From NCBI RefSeq assembly GCF_014650335.1, contig NZ_BMUT01000002.1:48725-112724 (forward strand): 64,000 bases of DNA, written 5' to 3'. The notes under the pieces were generated by a model. That model was given only the letters and a program-made list of their open reading frames with translations, had not been told where the DNA came from and did no database searches. This document shows, piece by piece, positions 17,579-25,968 of the stretch. The position numbers were made by a program, and so were the translations under genes. Within the stretch, counting starts at the first letter, position 1. Each line of letters starts with the position of its first letter. This stretch comes from Streptomyces hiroshimensis. Lineage in GTDB: Bacteria; Actinomycetota; Actinomycetes; Streptomycetales; Streptomycetaceae.

Positions 17579-19012
17579 ATGGCAACGGCGCCAAGCGTCT
17601 CGTACTCGATGACGGTCCGGCTGGAGGTCCCCGCGAGCGGAACCTCGGTCAGCGAGCTCACCACGGCCGTGGAGTCCTCCGGCGGATCGGTGACGGGCCT
17701 GGACGTGACCGCTTCCGGTCACGAGAAGCTCCGGATCGACGTCACCATGGCGACGACCTCGACCGAGCACGCCGACGAGATCGTCGAGAAGCTGCGCGGC
17801 ATCGAGGGCGTCGTGCTGGGCAAGGTCTCCGACCGTACGTTCCTGATGCACCTCGGCGGCAAGATCGAGATGGCGTCCAAGCACCCCATCCGCAACCGCG
17901 ACGACCTCTCCATGATCTACACCCCCGGCGTCGCCCGCGTCTGCATGGCCATCGCCGAAAACCCCGAGGACGCCCGCCGCCTGACCATCAAGCGCAACTC
18001 CGTCGCCGTGGTCACCGACGGCTCCGCCGTCCTGGGCCTGGGCAACATCGGCCCCAAGGCCGCCCTCCCGGTCATGGAAGGCAAGGCCGCCCTCTTCAAG
18101 CGCTTCGCCGGCATCGACGCCTGGCCCATCTGCCTGGACACCCAGGACTCCGACGCCATCGTCGAGATCGTCAAGGCCATCGCCCCCGGCTTCGCCGGCA
18201 TCAACCTCGAGGACATCTCCGCCCCCCGCTGCTTCGAGATCGAAGCCCGCCTGCGCGAAGCCCTCGACATCCCCGTCTTCCACGACGACCAGCACGGCAC
18301 CGCCATCGTCGTCCTCGCCGCCCTCACCAACGCCCTGCGCGTCGTCGGCAAGGCGATCGGTGACGTACGGGTCGTCATGTCGGGTGCGGGCGCGGCCGGT
18401 ACGGCCATCCTCAAGCTCCTCATCGCCGCCGGCGTCAAGCACGCCGTCGTCGCCGACATCCACGGCGTGGTGCACGCCGGCCGTGCGGATCTCGTCGACG
18501 CGGGCCCGGAGACGGCGCTGCGCTGGATCGCCGACAACACCAACCCCGAGGGGATGACCGGCACCCTCAAGGAAGCCGTGCGCGGCGCGGACGTCTTCAT
18601 CGGCGTCTCCGCCCCCAACGTCCTCAACGGCGAGGACGTCGCCGCGATGGCCGACAACGCCATCGTCTTCGCGCTCGCCAACCCCGACCCCGAGGTCGAG
18701 CCCGGCATCGCCCGCCAGACCGCCGCCGTCGTCGCCACCGGCCGCTCCGACTTCCCCAACCAGATCAACAACGTCCTGGTCTTCCCCGGAGTCTTCCGCG
18801 GCCTCCTCGACGCACAGTCCCGCACGGTCAACACCGACATGATGCTCGCCGCCGCCCGCGCCCTCGCCGACGTCGTCGCCGAGGACGAGCTCAACGCGAA
18901 CTACATCATCCCCAGCGTCTTCAACGACAAGGTCGCCGGGGCGGTCGCGGGCGCCGTCCGCGAGGCCGCGAAGGCCGCCGGTGCGGCTGTGACGGGCACC
19001 ACGACCGTCTGA
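17579..19012 (+). CDS. NAD-dependent malic enzyme with N-terminal ACT domain
   Basis: The 477-residue product decarboxylates malate to pyruvate. Residues 1 to about 80 form an ACT-like regulatory domain. The malic domain follows (about 95-250, with MIYTPGVARVC, SAVLGLGNIGP and the metal-binding FHDDQHGTA). The C-terminal Rossmann domain carries GAGAAGTAILKLL (about 268). The NAD rather than NADP assignment comes from my recollection of the S. coelicolor enzyme in this position. It supplies pyruvate and reducing power during gluconeogenic growth. Confidence 0.92.
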   Translation: MATAPSVSYSMTVRLEVPASGTSVSELTTAVESSGGSVTGLDVTASGHEKLRIDVTMATTSTEHADEIVEKLRGIEGVVLGKVSDRTFLMHLGGKIEMASKHPIRNRDDLSMIYTPGVARVCMAIAENPEDARRLTIKRNSVAVVTDGSAVLGLGNIGPKAALPVMEGKAALFKRFAGIDAWPICLDTQDSDAIVEIVKAIAPGFAGINLEDISAPRCFEIEARLREALDIPVFHDDQHGTAIVVLAALTNALRVVGKAIGDVRVVMSGAGAAGTAILKLLIAAGVKHAVVADIHGVVHAGRADLVDAGPETALRWIADNTNPEGMTGTLKEAVRGADVFIGVSAPNVLNGEDVAAMADNAIVFALANPDPEVEPGIARQTAAVVATGRSDFPNQINNVLVFPGVFRGLLDAQSRTVNTDMMLAAARALADVVAEDELNANYIIPSVFNDKVAGAVAGAVREAAKAAGAAVTGTTTV

Positions 19013-19285
19013 TGACGGCGCGTCGCGGGCCCACGGGCCCGCGACCTGCCCCTAAGGTGTCGGGCAGAAATCAGGCCGCAGAAATGCGGCTGTATCCGAG
19101 GCTGTGCCGCTTTCCGTGTGACTCTCCAGGGTGCCGGATTGGCTTTCCCGCCACTGGTGGGGGCAGGATGCGTAACCGGGCGCGAGGGTCTGGCAACGGA
19201 CCCGGGTCCGGGGACTGTCCGAGGGCCCTGGCAGCATCGGCTTCGATCTCACGCCTCATTGGCAAGAAGAACACGGGAGTACAAC

Positions 19286-19567
19286 ATGAACCGCAGTGAG
19301 CTGGTGGCCGCGCTGGCCGACCGCGCCGAGGTGACCCGCAAGGACGCCGACGCCGTTCTGGCCGCGCTCGCCGAGACCGTCGGCGAGGTCGTCGCCAAGG
19401 GCGACGAGAAGGTCACCATCCCCGGCTTCCTGACCTTCGAGCGCACCCACCGTGCCGCTCGGACCGCTCGCAACCCGCAGACGGGTGAGCCGATCCAGAT
19501 CGCTGCCGGTTACAGCGTGAAGGTCTCCGCGGGCTCCAAGCTCAAGGAAGCCGCCAAGGGCAAGTAA
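19286..19567 (+). CDS. hupA: Nucleoid protein HU (short form)
   Basis: The 93-residue product is the classical HU: MNRSELVAALADRAEVTRKDA, then the DNA-binding arm FERTHRAARTARNPQTGEPIQI and a basic C-terminal end. It bends DNA and compacts the nucleoid. The ATG at 19286 is used; the upstream frame is noncoding. It lacks the long Lys/Ala tail of the second streptomycete HU (HupS), so it is the HupA-type protein. Confidence 0.95.
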   Translation: MNRSELVAALADRAEVTRKDADAVLAALAETVGEVVAKGDEKVTIPGFLTFERTHRAARTARNPQTGEPIQIAAGYSVKVSAGSKLKEAAKGK

Positions 19568-19594
19568 GGCCTTTAGCGCTGCGCTCAGCGCTGG

Positions 19595-19629
19595 AAGGGC
19601 GGTCACCCCGGGCCGGGGTGACCGCCCTT
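19595..19629 (+). terminator. hupA terminator
   Basis: A perfect 15-bp stem (AAGGGCGGTCACCCC and its complement) with a 5-nt loop begins 27 nt after the HU stop codon. Confidence 0.9.
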
Positions 19630-19697
19630 CGGGCTTTCCCGGGCTTCTACGGGCCCTGAGCGGCCCGTACGGGGCGCACGCCCGCCCGGATACAGGA

Positions 19698-19737
19698 AAG
19701 CGCCTGTACGGGCCTTGAATGGCTCGTACAGGCGCTT
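19698..19737. terminator. Second hairpin between hupA and murA
   Basis: A 17-bp stem with one mismatch (AAGCGCCTGTACGGGCC against GGCTCGTACAGGCGCTT) and a 6-nt loop. It lies between convergent genes and probably terminates murA transcripts coming from the right. Confidence 0.75.
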
Positions 19738-19758
19738 ACGGCCCGTCAGAACGACTGG

Positions 19759-19923
19759 ACTCAGGCGTCCGTGCCGCCCCGGGTGCGACGCACTCAGGCG
19801 TCCGTGCCGCCGCCGGGCATCTCCACGTTCGCGCCCAGGTCCTTCAGCTTCTGCATGCTGCTCTTCCCGGGGGATAACCCCCGGACCCCCAGCCGGGAGT
19901 CCCGTCGTGGCGGCGCGGCGGGG
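19759..19923 (-). pseudogene. Duplicated fragment of the murA 3' end
   Basis: Bases 19808-19857 are identical over 50 bp to 19938-19987, the last codons of murA. On the minus strand the copy reads MQKLKDLGANVEMPGG followed by GTDA and a stop, whereas intact murA ends EMPGGEAGA. A further 20-bp repeat (19759-19778 and 19792-19811) duplicates the stop-codon area of the fragment. The fragment has no start and is a relic of a tandem duplication or insertion. Confidence 0.8.
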
Positions 19924-21267
19924 TCAGGCGCCGGCTTCGCCGCCGGGCATCTCCACGTTCGCGCCCAGGTCCTTCAGCTTCTGCATGAAGTTCTCGTAGC
20001 CGCGGTTGATCAGGTCGATGCCGTGGACCCGCGAGGTGCCCTCGGCCGCCAGGGCCGCGATCAGGTACGAGAAGCCGCCGCGGAGGTCCGGGACGACCAT
20101 GTCGGAGCCCTGCAGCTTCGTCGGGCCGGAGACGACCGCCGAGTGCAGGAAGTTCCGCTGGCCGAAGCGGCAGGCGGACCCGCCCAGGCACTCGCGGTAC
20201 AGCTGGATGTGAGCACCCATCTGGTTCAGCGCGGAGGTGAAACCGAGGCGCGACTCGTACACCGTCTCGTGGACGATCGACAGGCCCGAGGCCTGCGTCA
20301 GGGCCACGACCAGCGGCTGCTGCCAGTCCGTCTGGAAGCCGGGGTGGACGTCCGTCTCCAGCGCGATGGCGTTGAGCGAGCCGCCCGGGTGCCAGAAGCG
20401 GATGCCCTCGTCGTCGATCTCGAAGGCGCCGCCGACCTTGCGGTAGGTGTTGAGGAAGGTCATCATCGAGCGCTGCTGGGCGCCGCGCACGTAGATGTTG
20501 CCCCCGGTGGCCAGCGCCGCGGACGCCCAGGAGGCGGCCTCGAGGCGGTCGGAGAGCGCGCGGTGGTTGTAGCCGCCGAGCTTGTCGACACCGGTGATCC
20601 GGATGGTCCGGTCGGTGTCCATGGCGATGATCGCGCCCATCTTCTGCAGCACGCAGATGAGGTCCTCGATCTCCGGCTCCACGGCCGCGTTGGACAGCTC
20701 GGTGACGCCCTCCGCCAGGACGGCGGTCAGCAGCACCTGCTCGGTCGCGCCGACCGAGGGGTAGGGCAGGCGGATCTTGCAGCCGCGCAGCCGCTGCGGG
20801 GCCTCCAGATACTGGCCGCCCTCGCGCTTCTCGATGGTCGCGCCGAACTGGCGCAGCACCTCGAAGTGGAAGTCGATCGGCCGGCCGCCGATGTCGCAGC
20901 CGCCCAGGCCCGGGATGAAGGCGTGGCCGAGGCGGTGCAGCAGCGGGCCGCACAGCAGGATCGGGATGCGCGAGGAGCCGGCGTGCGCGTCGATGTCCGC
21001 GACGTTGGCGCTCTCCACGTACGTGGGGTCGAGGACCAGCTCGCCGGGCTCGTCGCCGGGGCGGACGGTCACACCGTGCAGCTGCAGCAGTCCGCGCACG
21101 ACGCGCACGTCGCGGATGTCGGGGACGTTGCGCAGCCGGCTGGGACCGTGCCCGAGCAGCGCGGCGACCATGGCCTTCGGCACGAGGTTCTTCGCGCCGC
21201 GGACACGGATCTCGCCCTCGAGCGGGGTACCGCCGTGGACAAGCAGGACATCGTCAGGGCCGGTCAT
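19924..21267 (-). CDS. murA: UDP-N-acetylglucosamine 1-carboxyvinyltransferase (MurA)
   Basis: MurA transfers enolpyruvate from PEP to UDP-GlcNAc, the first committed step of peptidoglycan synthesis. The 447-residue product has the substrate-binding GAKNLVPKAMVAALLG near the N-terminus and the catalytic loop with Cys in GLGGCDIGGRPIDFH, which is the fosfomycin target; here it is Cys, so the enzyme should be sensitive. The repeated inverse alpha/beta domains are complete. The C-terminus differs from the adjacent fragment (EAGA against GTDA), suggesting that the end was recently rebuilt. Confidence 0.95.
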   Translation of the reverse strand: MTGPDDVLLVHGGTPLEGEIRVRGAKNLVPKAMVAALLGHGPSRLRNVPDIRDVRVVRGLLQLHGVTVRPGDEPGELVLDPTYVESANVADIDAHAGSSRIPILLCGPLLHRLGHAFIPGLGGCDIGGRPIDFHFEVLRQFGATIEKREGGQYLEAPQRLRGCKIRLPYPSVGATEQVLLTAVLAEGVTELSNAAVEPEIEDLICVLQKMGAIIAMDTDRTIRITGVDKLGGYNHRALSDRLEAASWASAALATGGNIYVRGAQQRSMMTFLNTYRKVGGAFEIDDEGIRFWHPGGSLNAIALETDVHPGFQTDWQQPLVVALTQASGLSIVHETVYESRLGFTSALNQMGAHIQLYRECLGGSACRFGQRNFLHSAVVSGPTKLQGSDMVVPDLRGGFSYLIAALAAEGTSRVHGIDLINRGYENFMQKLKDLGANVEMPGGEAGA

Positions 21268-21496
21268 GGATCTCGCGTTCCTGGAGTTGGGCAGGGGGCA
21301 AGAAGAAAGGGTAATGCGACGAGGGGGCCGTCCTGTATGCCCTGGGGGGCTCCGGGCACGTCATGGCTTTGCAACAACACGCTCCGTTAATGGAATGGTC
21401 GCTACCGGTTATCGGCGGGGCGCCGGTGGCCGCCCCTTTCTTGCCGGAGTGGGCGTCCACCCCCCGCACGGGCCCGAAATGCGGGATCATGTGCCC

Positions 21497-22093
21497 ATGT
21501 CCGAGGTGTCCTCGCTCACAGGACGACTGCTTGTCGCGACACCGGCGCTCGCTGACCCGAATTTCGACCGCGCGGTGGTGCTGCTGCTCGACCACGACGA
21601 GGAGGGTTCCCTCGGAGTGATCCTGAACCGGCCGACCCCGGTCGGCGTGGCCGACATCCTGGAGTCCTGGGCCGCGCTGGCCGGGGAGCCGGGCGTGGTC
21701 TTCCAGGGCGGCCCCGTCTCGCTGGACTCCGCGCTGGGCGTGGCCGTGGTGCCGGGGGAGGGGAACGACAAGGCGGGAGCCCCGGCGGTCGCCGGCGACG
21801 GCCCGCTCGGCTGGCGCCGCGTCCACGGCGCGATCGGCCTCGTCGACCTGGAGGCCCCGCCTGAGCTCCTCGCGGCCGCCCTCGGCTCGCTGCGGATCTT
21901 CGCCGGCTATGCCGGCTGGGGCCCCGGCCAGCTGGAGGACGAGCTGGTGGAGGGCGCGTGGTACGTGGTGGAGTCCGAGCCGGGCGACGTCTCCTCGCCC
22001 GACCCCTCGCAGCTGTGGCGTGCGGTGCTGCGGCGGCAGCGGAACGAACTGGCGATGGTCGCCACGTATCCGGACGACCCGAGCCTGAACTGA
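21497..22093 (+). CDS. YqgE/AlgH family protein (DUF179)
   Basis: The 198-residue product has the family hallmarks: LLVATPALADPNFDRAVVLL, then SLGVILNRPTP, VFQGGPV and FAGYAGWGPGQLEDEL. AlgH-like proteins are conserved and cytosolic, with unclear biochemistry; they have been linked to transcriptional control of exopolysaccharide in Pseudomonas. ATG 21497 is chosen; GTG 21491 in the same frame is an alternative. It diverges from murA. Confidence 0.93.
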   Translation: MSEVSSLTGRLLVATPALADPNFDRAVVLLLDHDEEGSLGVILNRPTPVGVADILESWAALAGEPGVVFQGGPVSLDSALGVAVVPGEGNDKAGAPAVAGDGPLGWRRVHGAIGLVDLEAPPELLAAALGSLRIFAGYAGWGPGQLEDELVEGAWYVVESEPGDVSSPDPSQLWRAVLRRQRNELAMVATYPDDPSLN

Positions 22094-22362
22094 CCGGCAT
22101 GACCCGGGCCCGAAGCGACCCGTACCGGGCCCTGCGGAGGGCCGCGCCGCGGCGTACGAGCGCGGCGTACGAGCGGTACGCCCGCGCCCGTAGCCGCCTC
22201 GGAGTCCGCCGTGAGCCGTGCGCACGCCTCCGGCAGCAGCCGGGTGAACCCCAGTCGCAGCACCTTCTCCCGGCAGGGTGCGCGCAGGGCGTCCTCCAGG
22301 CGGGGGAGGCGACCGGACCGGGGATCGGTCCCCGGCGGTGTCCCCCAGTACCCTTGGAGACC
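22094..22362. other. 269-bp spacer without a clear gene
   Basis: The stretch between algH-like and DUF3039 genes holds no frame with a ribosome-binding site. A minus-strand frame reads LEDALRAPCREKVLRLGF, which looks protein-like, but I find no supported start, so it is not called. Confidence 0.4.
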
Positions 22363-22659
22363 ATGAGCACTCTTGAGCCCGAGCGCGGGGCAGGGACCGG
22401 CACCCTCGTAGAGCCGACGCCGCAGGTGTCGCACGGCGACGGCGACCACGAGCGCTACGCCCATTACGTCCAGAAGGACAAGATCATGGAGAGCGCGCTC
22501 TCCGGTTCCCCGGTCGTCGCCCTGTGCGGCAAGGTCTGGGTCCCGGGACGCGACCCCAAGAAGTACCCGGTCTGTCCGATGTGCAAGGAGATCTTCGACG
22601 GCATGGGCGCCGGCGGGGACAAGGACGGCAAGGGCGGCAAGGGCGGCGACAAGAAGTAG
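22363..22659 (+). CDS. DUF3039 small protein with Cys pairs
   Basis: The 98-residue product is an actinobacterial conserved protein of unknown function. The middle has HYVQKDKIMESALSG and VVALCGKVWVPGRDPKKYPVCPMC, with one Cys and a CPMC pair that probably bind zinc. The tail is a Gly/Lys/Asp repeat. ATG 22363 has a GGAG four bases upstream of the start region (CTTGGAGACC). It is conserved downstream of the AlgH-like gene. Confidence 0.88.
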   Translation: MSTLEPERGAGTGTLVEPTPQVSHGDGDHERYAHYVQKDKIMESALSGSPVVALCGKVWVPGRDPKKYPVCPMCKEIFDGMGAGGDKDGKGGKGGDKK

Positions 22660-22698
22660 AGCCCGGCTCCCCGCCGCCGGCACCACCGGATCTTTCCC

Positions 22699-22734
22699 GG
22701 CCCCCGGGATGCGCTGAGGCGCGTCCCGGGGGCC
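22699..22734 (+). terminator. Terminator after the DUF3039 gene
   Basis: A 16-bp stem (GGCCCCCGGGATGCGC against GCGCGTCCCGGGGGCC, with one G-T pair) and a 4-nt loop start 40 nt after the stop codon. Confidence 0.8.
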
Positions 22735-22769
22735 GCGTGCGTTGCACGGAGCGCTTTCGCCGATCACAG

Positions 22770-22785
22770 AGTGGTGGAGACCTCT
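22770..22785 (+). promoter_or_regulatory. Candidate DasR operator (dre)
   Basis: AGTGGTGGAGACCTCT matches 13 of 16 positions of the dre consensus A(C/G)TGGTCTAGACCA(C/G)T, keeping both half-site cores TGGT and ACC. It lies 95 bp upstream of an amino-sugar-type ABC importer and hexosaminidase operon. DasR is the GntR repressor released by glucosamine 6-phosphate, so the site fits the gene content. Confidence 0.6.
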
Positions 22786-22880
22786 TGTCGGGGCCATGGC
22801 GCGCCCCTAGTCTCCTGCCAGTTGTGCTGAGCGAAACGCCCATTGCGTATGTTGCAACGCCACGCGGGGAGGGGACCCCT

Positions 22881-24185
22881 ATGACACCGCCCGGCCGCCG
22901 CTTATCCGTCTGGGCGGCCTTGGCGGCGGCCGCCCTCACCCTGACCGCCTGTGCCCCCTCGACCTCCGTCGGCGGCGCACGCGGCGACGACAGCACGGGA
23001 CGGCTGCGCGTCTGGCTCTTCCGGGAGGTCGACAACGCGCCCAAGGCGGCCGTCGTGGACAAGGCCGTCGCCGCGTTCACCCGGGAACACCGCGGGGTCA
23101 CCGTGGACGTCACCTACATTCCCGTCGAGACGCGCGCGCAGCGGATCAAGGCCGCCTTCAACGACCCCGCGAGCGCCCCGGACGTCATCGAGTACGGCAA
23201 CACCGACACCGCCGGCTACGTACGGGACGGCGGACTGGCCGACGTGAGCGCCGACTTCGCCGCCTGGCCCGAGGCGAAGGACACCGACCCCGCCGCGCGC
23301 CGCTCGGTGACCGTGGACGGAAAGGTCTACGGCGCCCCGCTCTTCGTCGGCGTGCGCGCCCTCTACTACCGCACCGACGTCTTCCGCGAACTCGGCCTCC
23401 GGCCGCCGCGGAGCCAGGCGGAGCTGGCCGAGGCCGCGCGCCGCATCCACCGGGAGCGCCCCGGGATGTACGGGATCGTGGTCGGCGGCGCGTACACGTA
23501 CGGCGCCCTGCCCTTCCTGTGGGCCAACGGCGGTGCGCTGGCGCAGCAGAAGGGCAGGAAGTACACCGCCGCGATCGACTCCGAGTCCGCGAAGAAGGGC
23601 ATCGAGGCGTACACCGGCCTGTTCGGCGACCACAACTGCCCGCCCGCCAAGTGCGCGCAGATGGGCGGAAATACCACCGTCGAGGCCTTCGCCTCGGGCA
23701 AGGCGGCCATGGCCATCGGCGGCGACTTCAGCCACCGGGCCGTCGAGAACGGCAAGGCCCGGGGCGCGTACGCGGTCGTCCCGCTGCCCGGCGCCGAGGA
23801 GGGCAGCATCGCCCCCGCCTTCGCGGGCGGGAACAACCTCGGTGTCCTCAAGGGCAGTTCCCGTCGCACCCTCGCCGTGGCGCTGATGCGGACCCTCACC
23901 GGCAAGCGCACCCAGGCCGAGCTCTTCGACGCCATGGGCTTCCTGCCCACCTACACGGACGTGCGCCGGGAAGCGGCCCGCCGGCAGCCCTTCGTCGAGC
24001 CGTTCGTGAAGACGCTCGCGGCGGGCGCCGCCTTCGTGCCCGTGACCCCGGCCTGGGCCGCCATCGACGCCGGGCAGGTCCTGCCGACGATGCTCCAGGA
24101 GATCGCGAGCGGCCGCAGGAGCGTGGACGCGGCCGCCGCGGGGGCCGCGCGGAAGATGAACGCCGCCTTCAGAGCGGCGGGCTGA
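22881..24185 (+). CDS. Sugar ABC transporter substrate-binding lipoprotein
   Basis: The 434-residue product has a lipoprotein signal peptide with lipobox LTAC (Cys about residue 24) and the family 1 extracellular solute-binding fold: LRVWLFREVDN, then a central YGAPLFVGVRALYYRTDVF and PAFAGGNNLGV. It delivers sugar to the two permeases encoded next. The downstream cytoplasmic hexosaminidase and the upstream dre-like site suggest an N-acetylglucosamine-containing oligosaccharide such as chitobiose. No ATPase is in the operon; a shared MsiK ATPase is the usual streptomycete partner. Confidence 0.92.
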   Translation: MTPPGRRLSVWAALAAAALTLTACAPSTSVGGARGDDSTGRLRVWLFREVDNAPKAAVVDKAVAAFTREHRGVTVDVTYIPVETRAQRIKAAFNDPASAPDVIEYGNTDTAGYVRDGGLADVSADFAAWPEAKDTDPAARRSVTVDGKVYGAPLFVGVRALYYRTDVFRELGLRPPRSQAELAEAARRIHRERPGMYGIVVGGAYTYGALPFLWANGGALAQQKGRKYTAAIDSESAKKGIEAYTGLFGDHNCPPAKCAQMGGNTTVEAFASGKAAMAIGGDFSHRAVENGKARGAYAVVPLPGAEEGSIAPAFAGGNNLGVLKGSSRRTLAVALMRTLTGKRTQAELFDAMGFLPTYTDVRREAARRQPFVEPFVKTLAAGAAFVPVTPAWAAIDAGQVLPTMLQEIASGRRSVDAAAAGAARKMNAAFRAAG

Positions 24186-24188
24186 GCG

Positions 24189-25109
24189 ATGCGTACCCGG
24201 AGCACGGCCATGCGCACCCACAGCAGGTGGACGCCCTGGCTCTACCTCGCCCCCGCCCTCGTCCTCATCGGCGGACTGCTGGTCTACCCCGTCTACGAGC
24301 TCGGCCTCATCTCCTTCCTGGAGTACACCCAGGCCCAGGTCAGCGGCGGCCGGCCCACCTCCTTCCAGGGCTTCGGCAACTACGCGGCCCTCTTCGGCGA
24401 CCCCCAGTTCCGGGACGTGCTCGTCACCACCGTCCTCTTCGCGGCCGCGTGCGTGCTCTCCACCCTCGCCGTCGGCTGCGCGCTCGCCGTGCTCCTCACG
24501 CGCGTGCGCGCCCTGCCCCGCCTCGCCCTGATGGCCGCCGCGCTCGGCGCGTGGGCGACGCCCGCCGTCACCGGCTCGACGGTCTGGCTCTTCCTCTTCG
24601 ACCCCGACTTCGGGCCCGTCGACAAGGCGCTCACCGGGATCGGCCTGTCCGGCTTCGAGGGCTACGCGTGGACCTACGACCGCTACAGCGCCTTCGCCCT
24701 CGTCCTCCTCGAAGTCGTCTGGTGCTCGTTCCCCTTCGTCATGGTGACCGTCTACGCGGGCATCCGGGCCGTCCCCCGCGCGGTCCTGGAGGCGGCCGCC
24801 CTGGACGGGGCCTCGCAGTGGCGCATCTGGCGCGGGGTCACGGCGCCGATGCTCAGGCCGATCCTGGTCGTCGTCACCATCCAGTCGGTCATCTGGGACT
24901 TCAAGGTCTTCACGCAGATCTACGTGATGACCAACGGGGGAGGGATCGCCGGGCAGAACCTGACCCTGAACGTCTACGCCTACCAGAAGGCGTTCGCCTC
25001 CTCGCAGTACAGCCTCGGCTCGGCGATCGGAGTCGTCATGCTGCTGATCCTGCTCGCCGTCACGCTCGGATACCTGCGGCTGCTCAGGCGCCAGGGGGAG
25101 GAGATATGA
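24189..25109 (+). CDS. Sugar ABC transporter permease (MalF-like)
   Basis: The 306-residue product has six predicted transmembrane helices and the EAA loop (VLEAAALDGASQWRIWRGVTAP, about 197-218) that docks the ATPase. The stop overlaps the start of the next permease as ATGA. Initiation may be at 24189 or at the second ATG, 24210. Confidence 0.93.
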   Translation: MRTRSTAMRTHSRWTPWLYLAPALVLIGGLLVYPVYELGLISFLEYTQAQVSGGRPTSFQGFGNYAALFGDPQFRDVLVTTVLFAAACVLSTLAVGCALAVLLTRVRALPRLALMAAALGAWATPAVTGSTVWLFLFDPDFGPVDKALTGIGLSGFEGYAWTYDRYSAFALVLLEVVWCSFPFVMVTVYAGIRAVPRAVLEAAALDGASQWRIWRGVTAPMLRPILVVVTIQSVIWDFKVFTQIYVMTNGGGIAGQNLTLNVYAYQKAFASSQYSLGSAIGVVMLLILLAVTLGYLRLLRRQGEEI

Positions 25110-25963
25110 GCTTTCCCCGTGTCCGCCGCCCGTGGCGCCTCGCCGCCGAGGCCGCCGCCGTGCTGACCGCCGCCGTGGTGGCCTTCCCGCTCTACTGGAT
25201 GGTCCTGTCCGCGGTGAAACCGGCGGGCGAAGTGCAGTCGGAGGACCCCCGCCCCTGGACGTCGCAGCCCTCCCTGGACGCCTTCCGCCGCGTCTTCGGC
25301 CAGCAGGACTTCGCGCGCTACTTCCTCAACAGCCTGCTCGTCGCGGGCACCGTCGTCATGGTCTCCGCGGTCGTCGCCTTTCTCGCCGCGACCGCCGTCA
25401 CCCGGTTCCGCTTCCGGTTCCGGACGACCCTGCTCGTGATGTTCCTCGTCGCCCAGATGGTGCCGGTCGAGGCCCTCACCATCCCGCTGTTCTTCCTCCT
25501 GCGCGACGCGGGGCAGACCGTCCCCGGCATCGGCCTCAACACCCTCGGCTCGCTGATCCTGCCCCACATCGCCTTCTCGCTGCCCTTTGCGATCTGGATG
25601 CTGCGCGGATTCGTCCGGGCCGTGCCGGAGGCGCTGGAGGAGGCCGCTTACCTCGACGGGGCCGGCCGCTCCCGCTTCCTGTGGCAGATCCTCTTCCCCT
25701 TGGTCTTCCCCGGGCTCGTCGCGACGAGCGTCTTCTCCTTCATCTCGACGTGGAACGACTTCCTCTTCGCGAAGTCCTTCATCGTCAGCGCCACGGAGAA
25801 CTCCACCCTGCCGATGGCGCTCCTCGTCTTCTTCAAGGACGAGGGCAACGACTGGGGCGGCATCATGGCGGCGTCGACCGTCATGACCGTCCCGGTACTC
25901 GTCTTCTTCGTACTCGTACAGCGGAGGCTCGTCTCGGGCCTCGGCGGAGCGGTGAAGGACTGA
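25106..25963 (+). CDS. Sugar ABC transporter permease (MalG-like)
   Basis: The 285-residue product begins at ATG 25106, translationally coupled to the upstream permease and behind a GGGGGAGGAG site. It has six helices and the EAA loop EEAAYLDGAGRSRFLWQI (about 178-195). Together with the preceding permease it forms the membrane channel of the importer. Confidence 0.93.
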   Translation: MSFPRVRRPWRLAAEAAAVLTAAVVAFPLYWMVLSAVKPAGEVQSEDPRPWTSQPSLDAFRRVFGQQDFARYFLNSLLVAGTVVMVSAVVAFLAATAVTRFRFRFRTTLLVMFLVAQMVPVEALTIPLFFLLRDAGQTVPGIGLNTLGSLILPHIAFSLPFAIWMLRGFVRAVPEALEEAAYLDGAGRSRFLWQILFPLVFPGLVATSVFSFISTWNDFLFAKSFIVSATENSTLPMALLVFFKDEGNDWGGIMAASTVMTVPVLVFFVLVQRRLVSGLGGAVKD

Positions 25964-25968
25964 ATCCG

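Noticed and set aside
22094..22403. Minus-strand frame with a protein-like stretch (LEDALRAPCREKVLRLGF)
   Set aside because: No ribosome-binding site or supported start, and the frame runs into noncoding-like composition on both sides.
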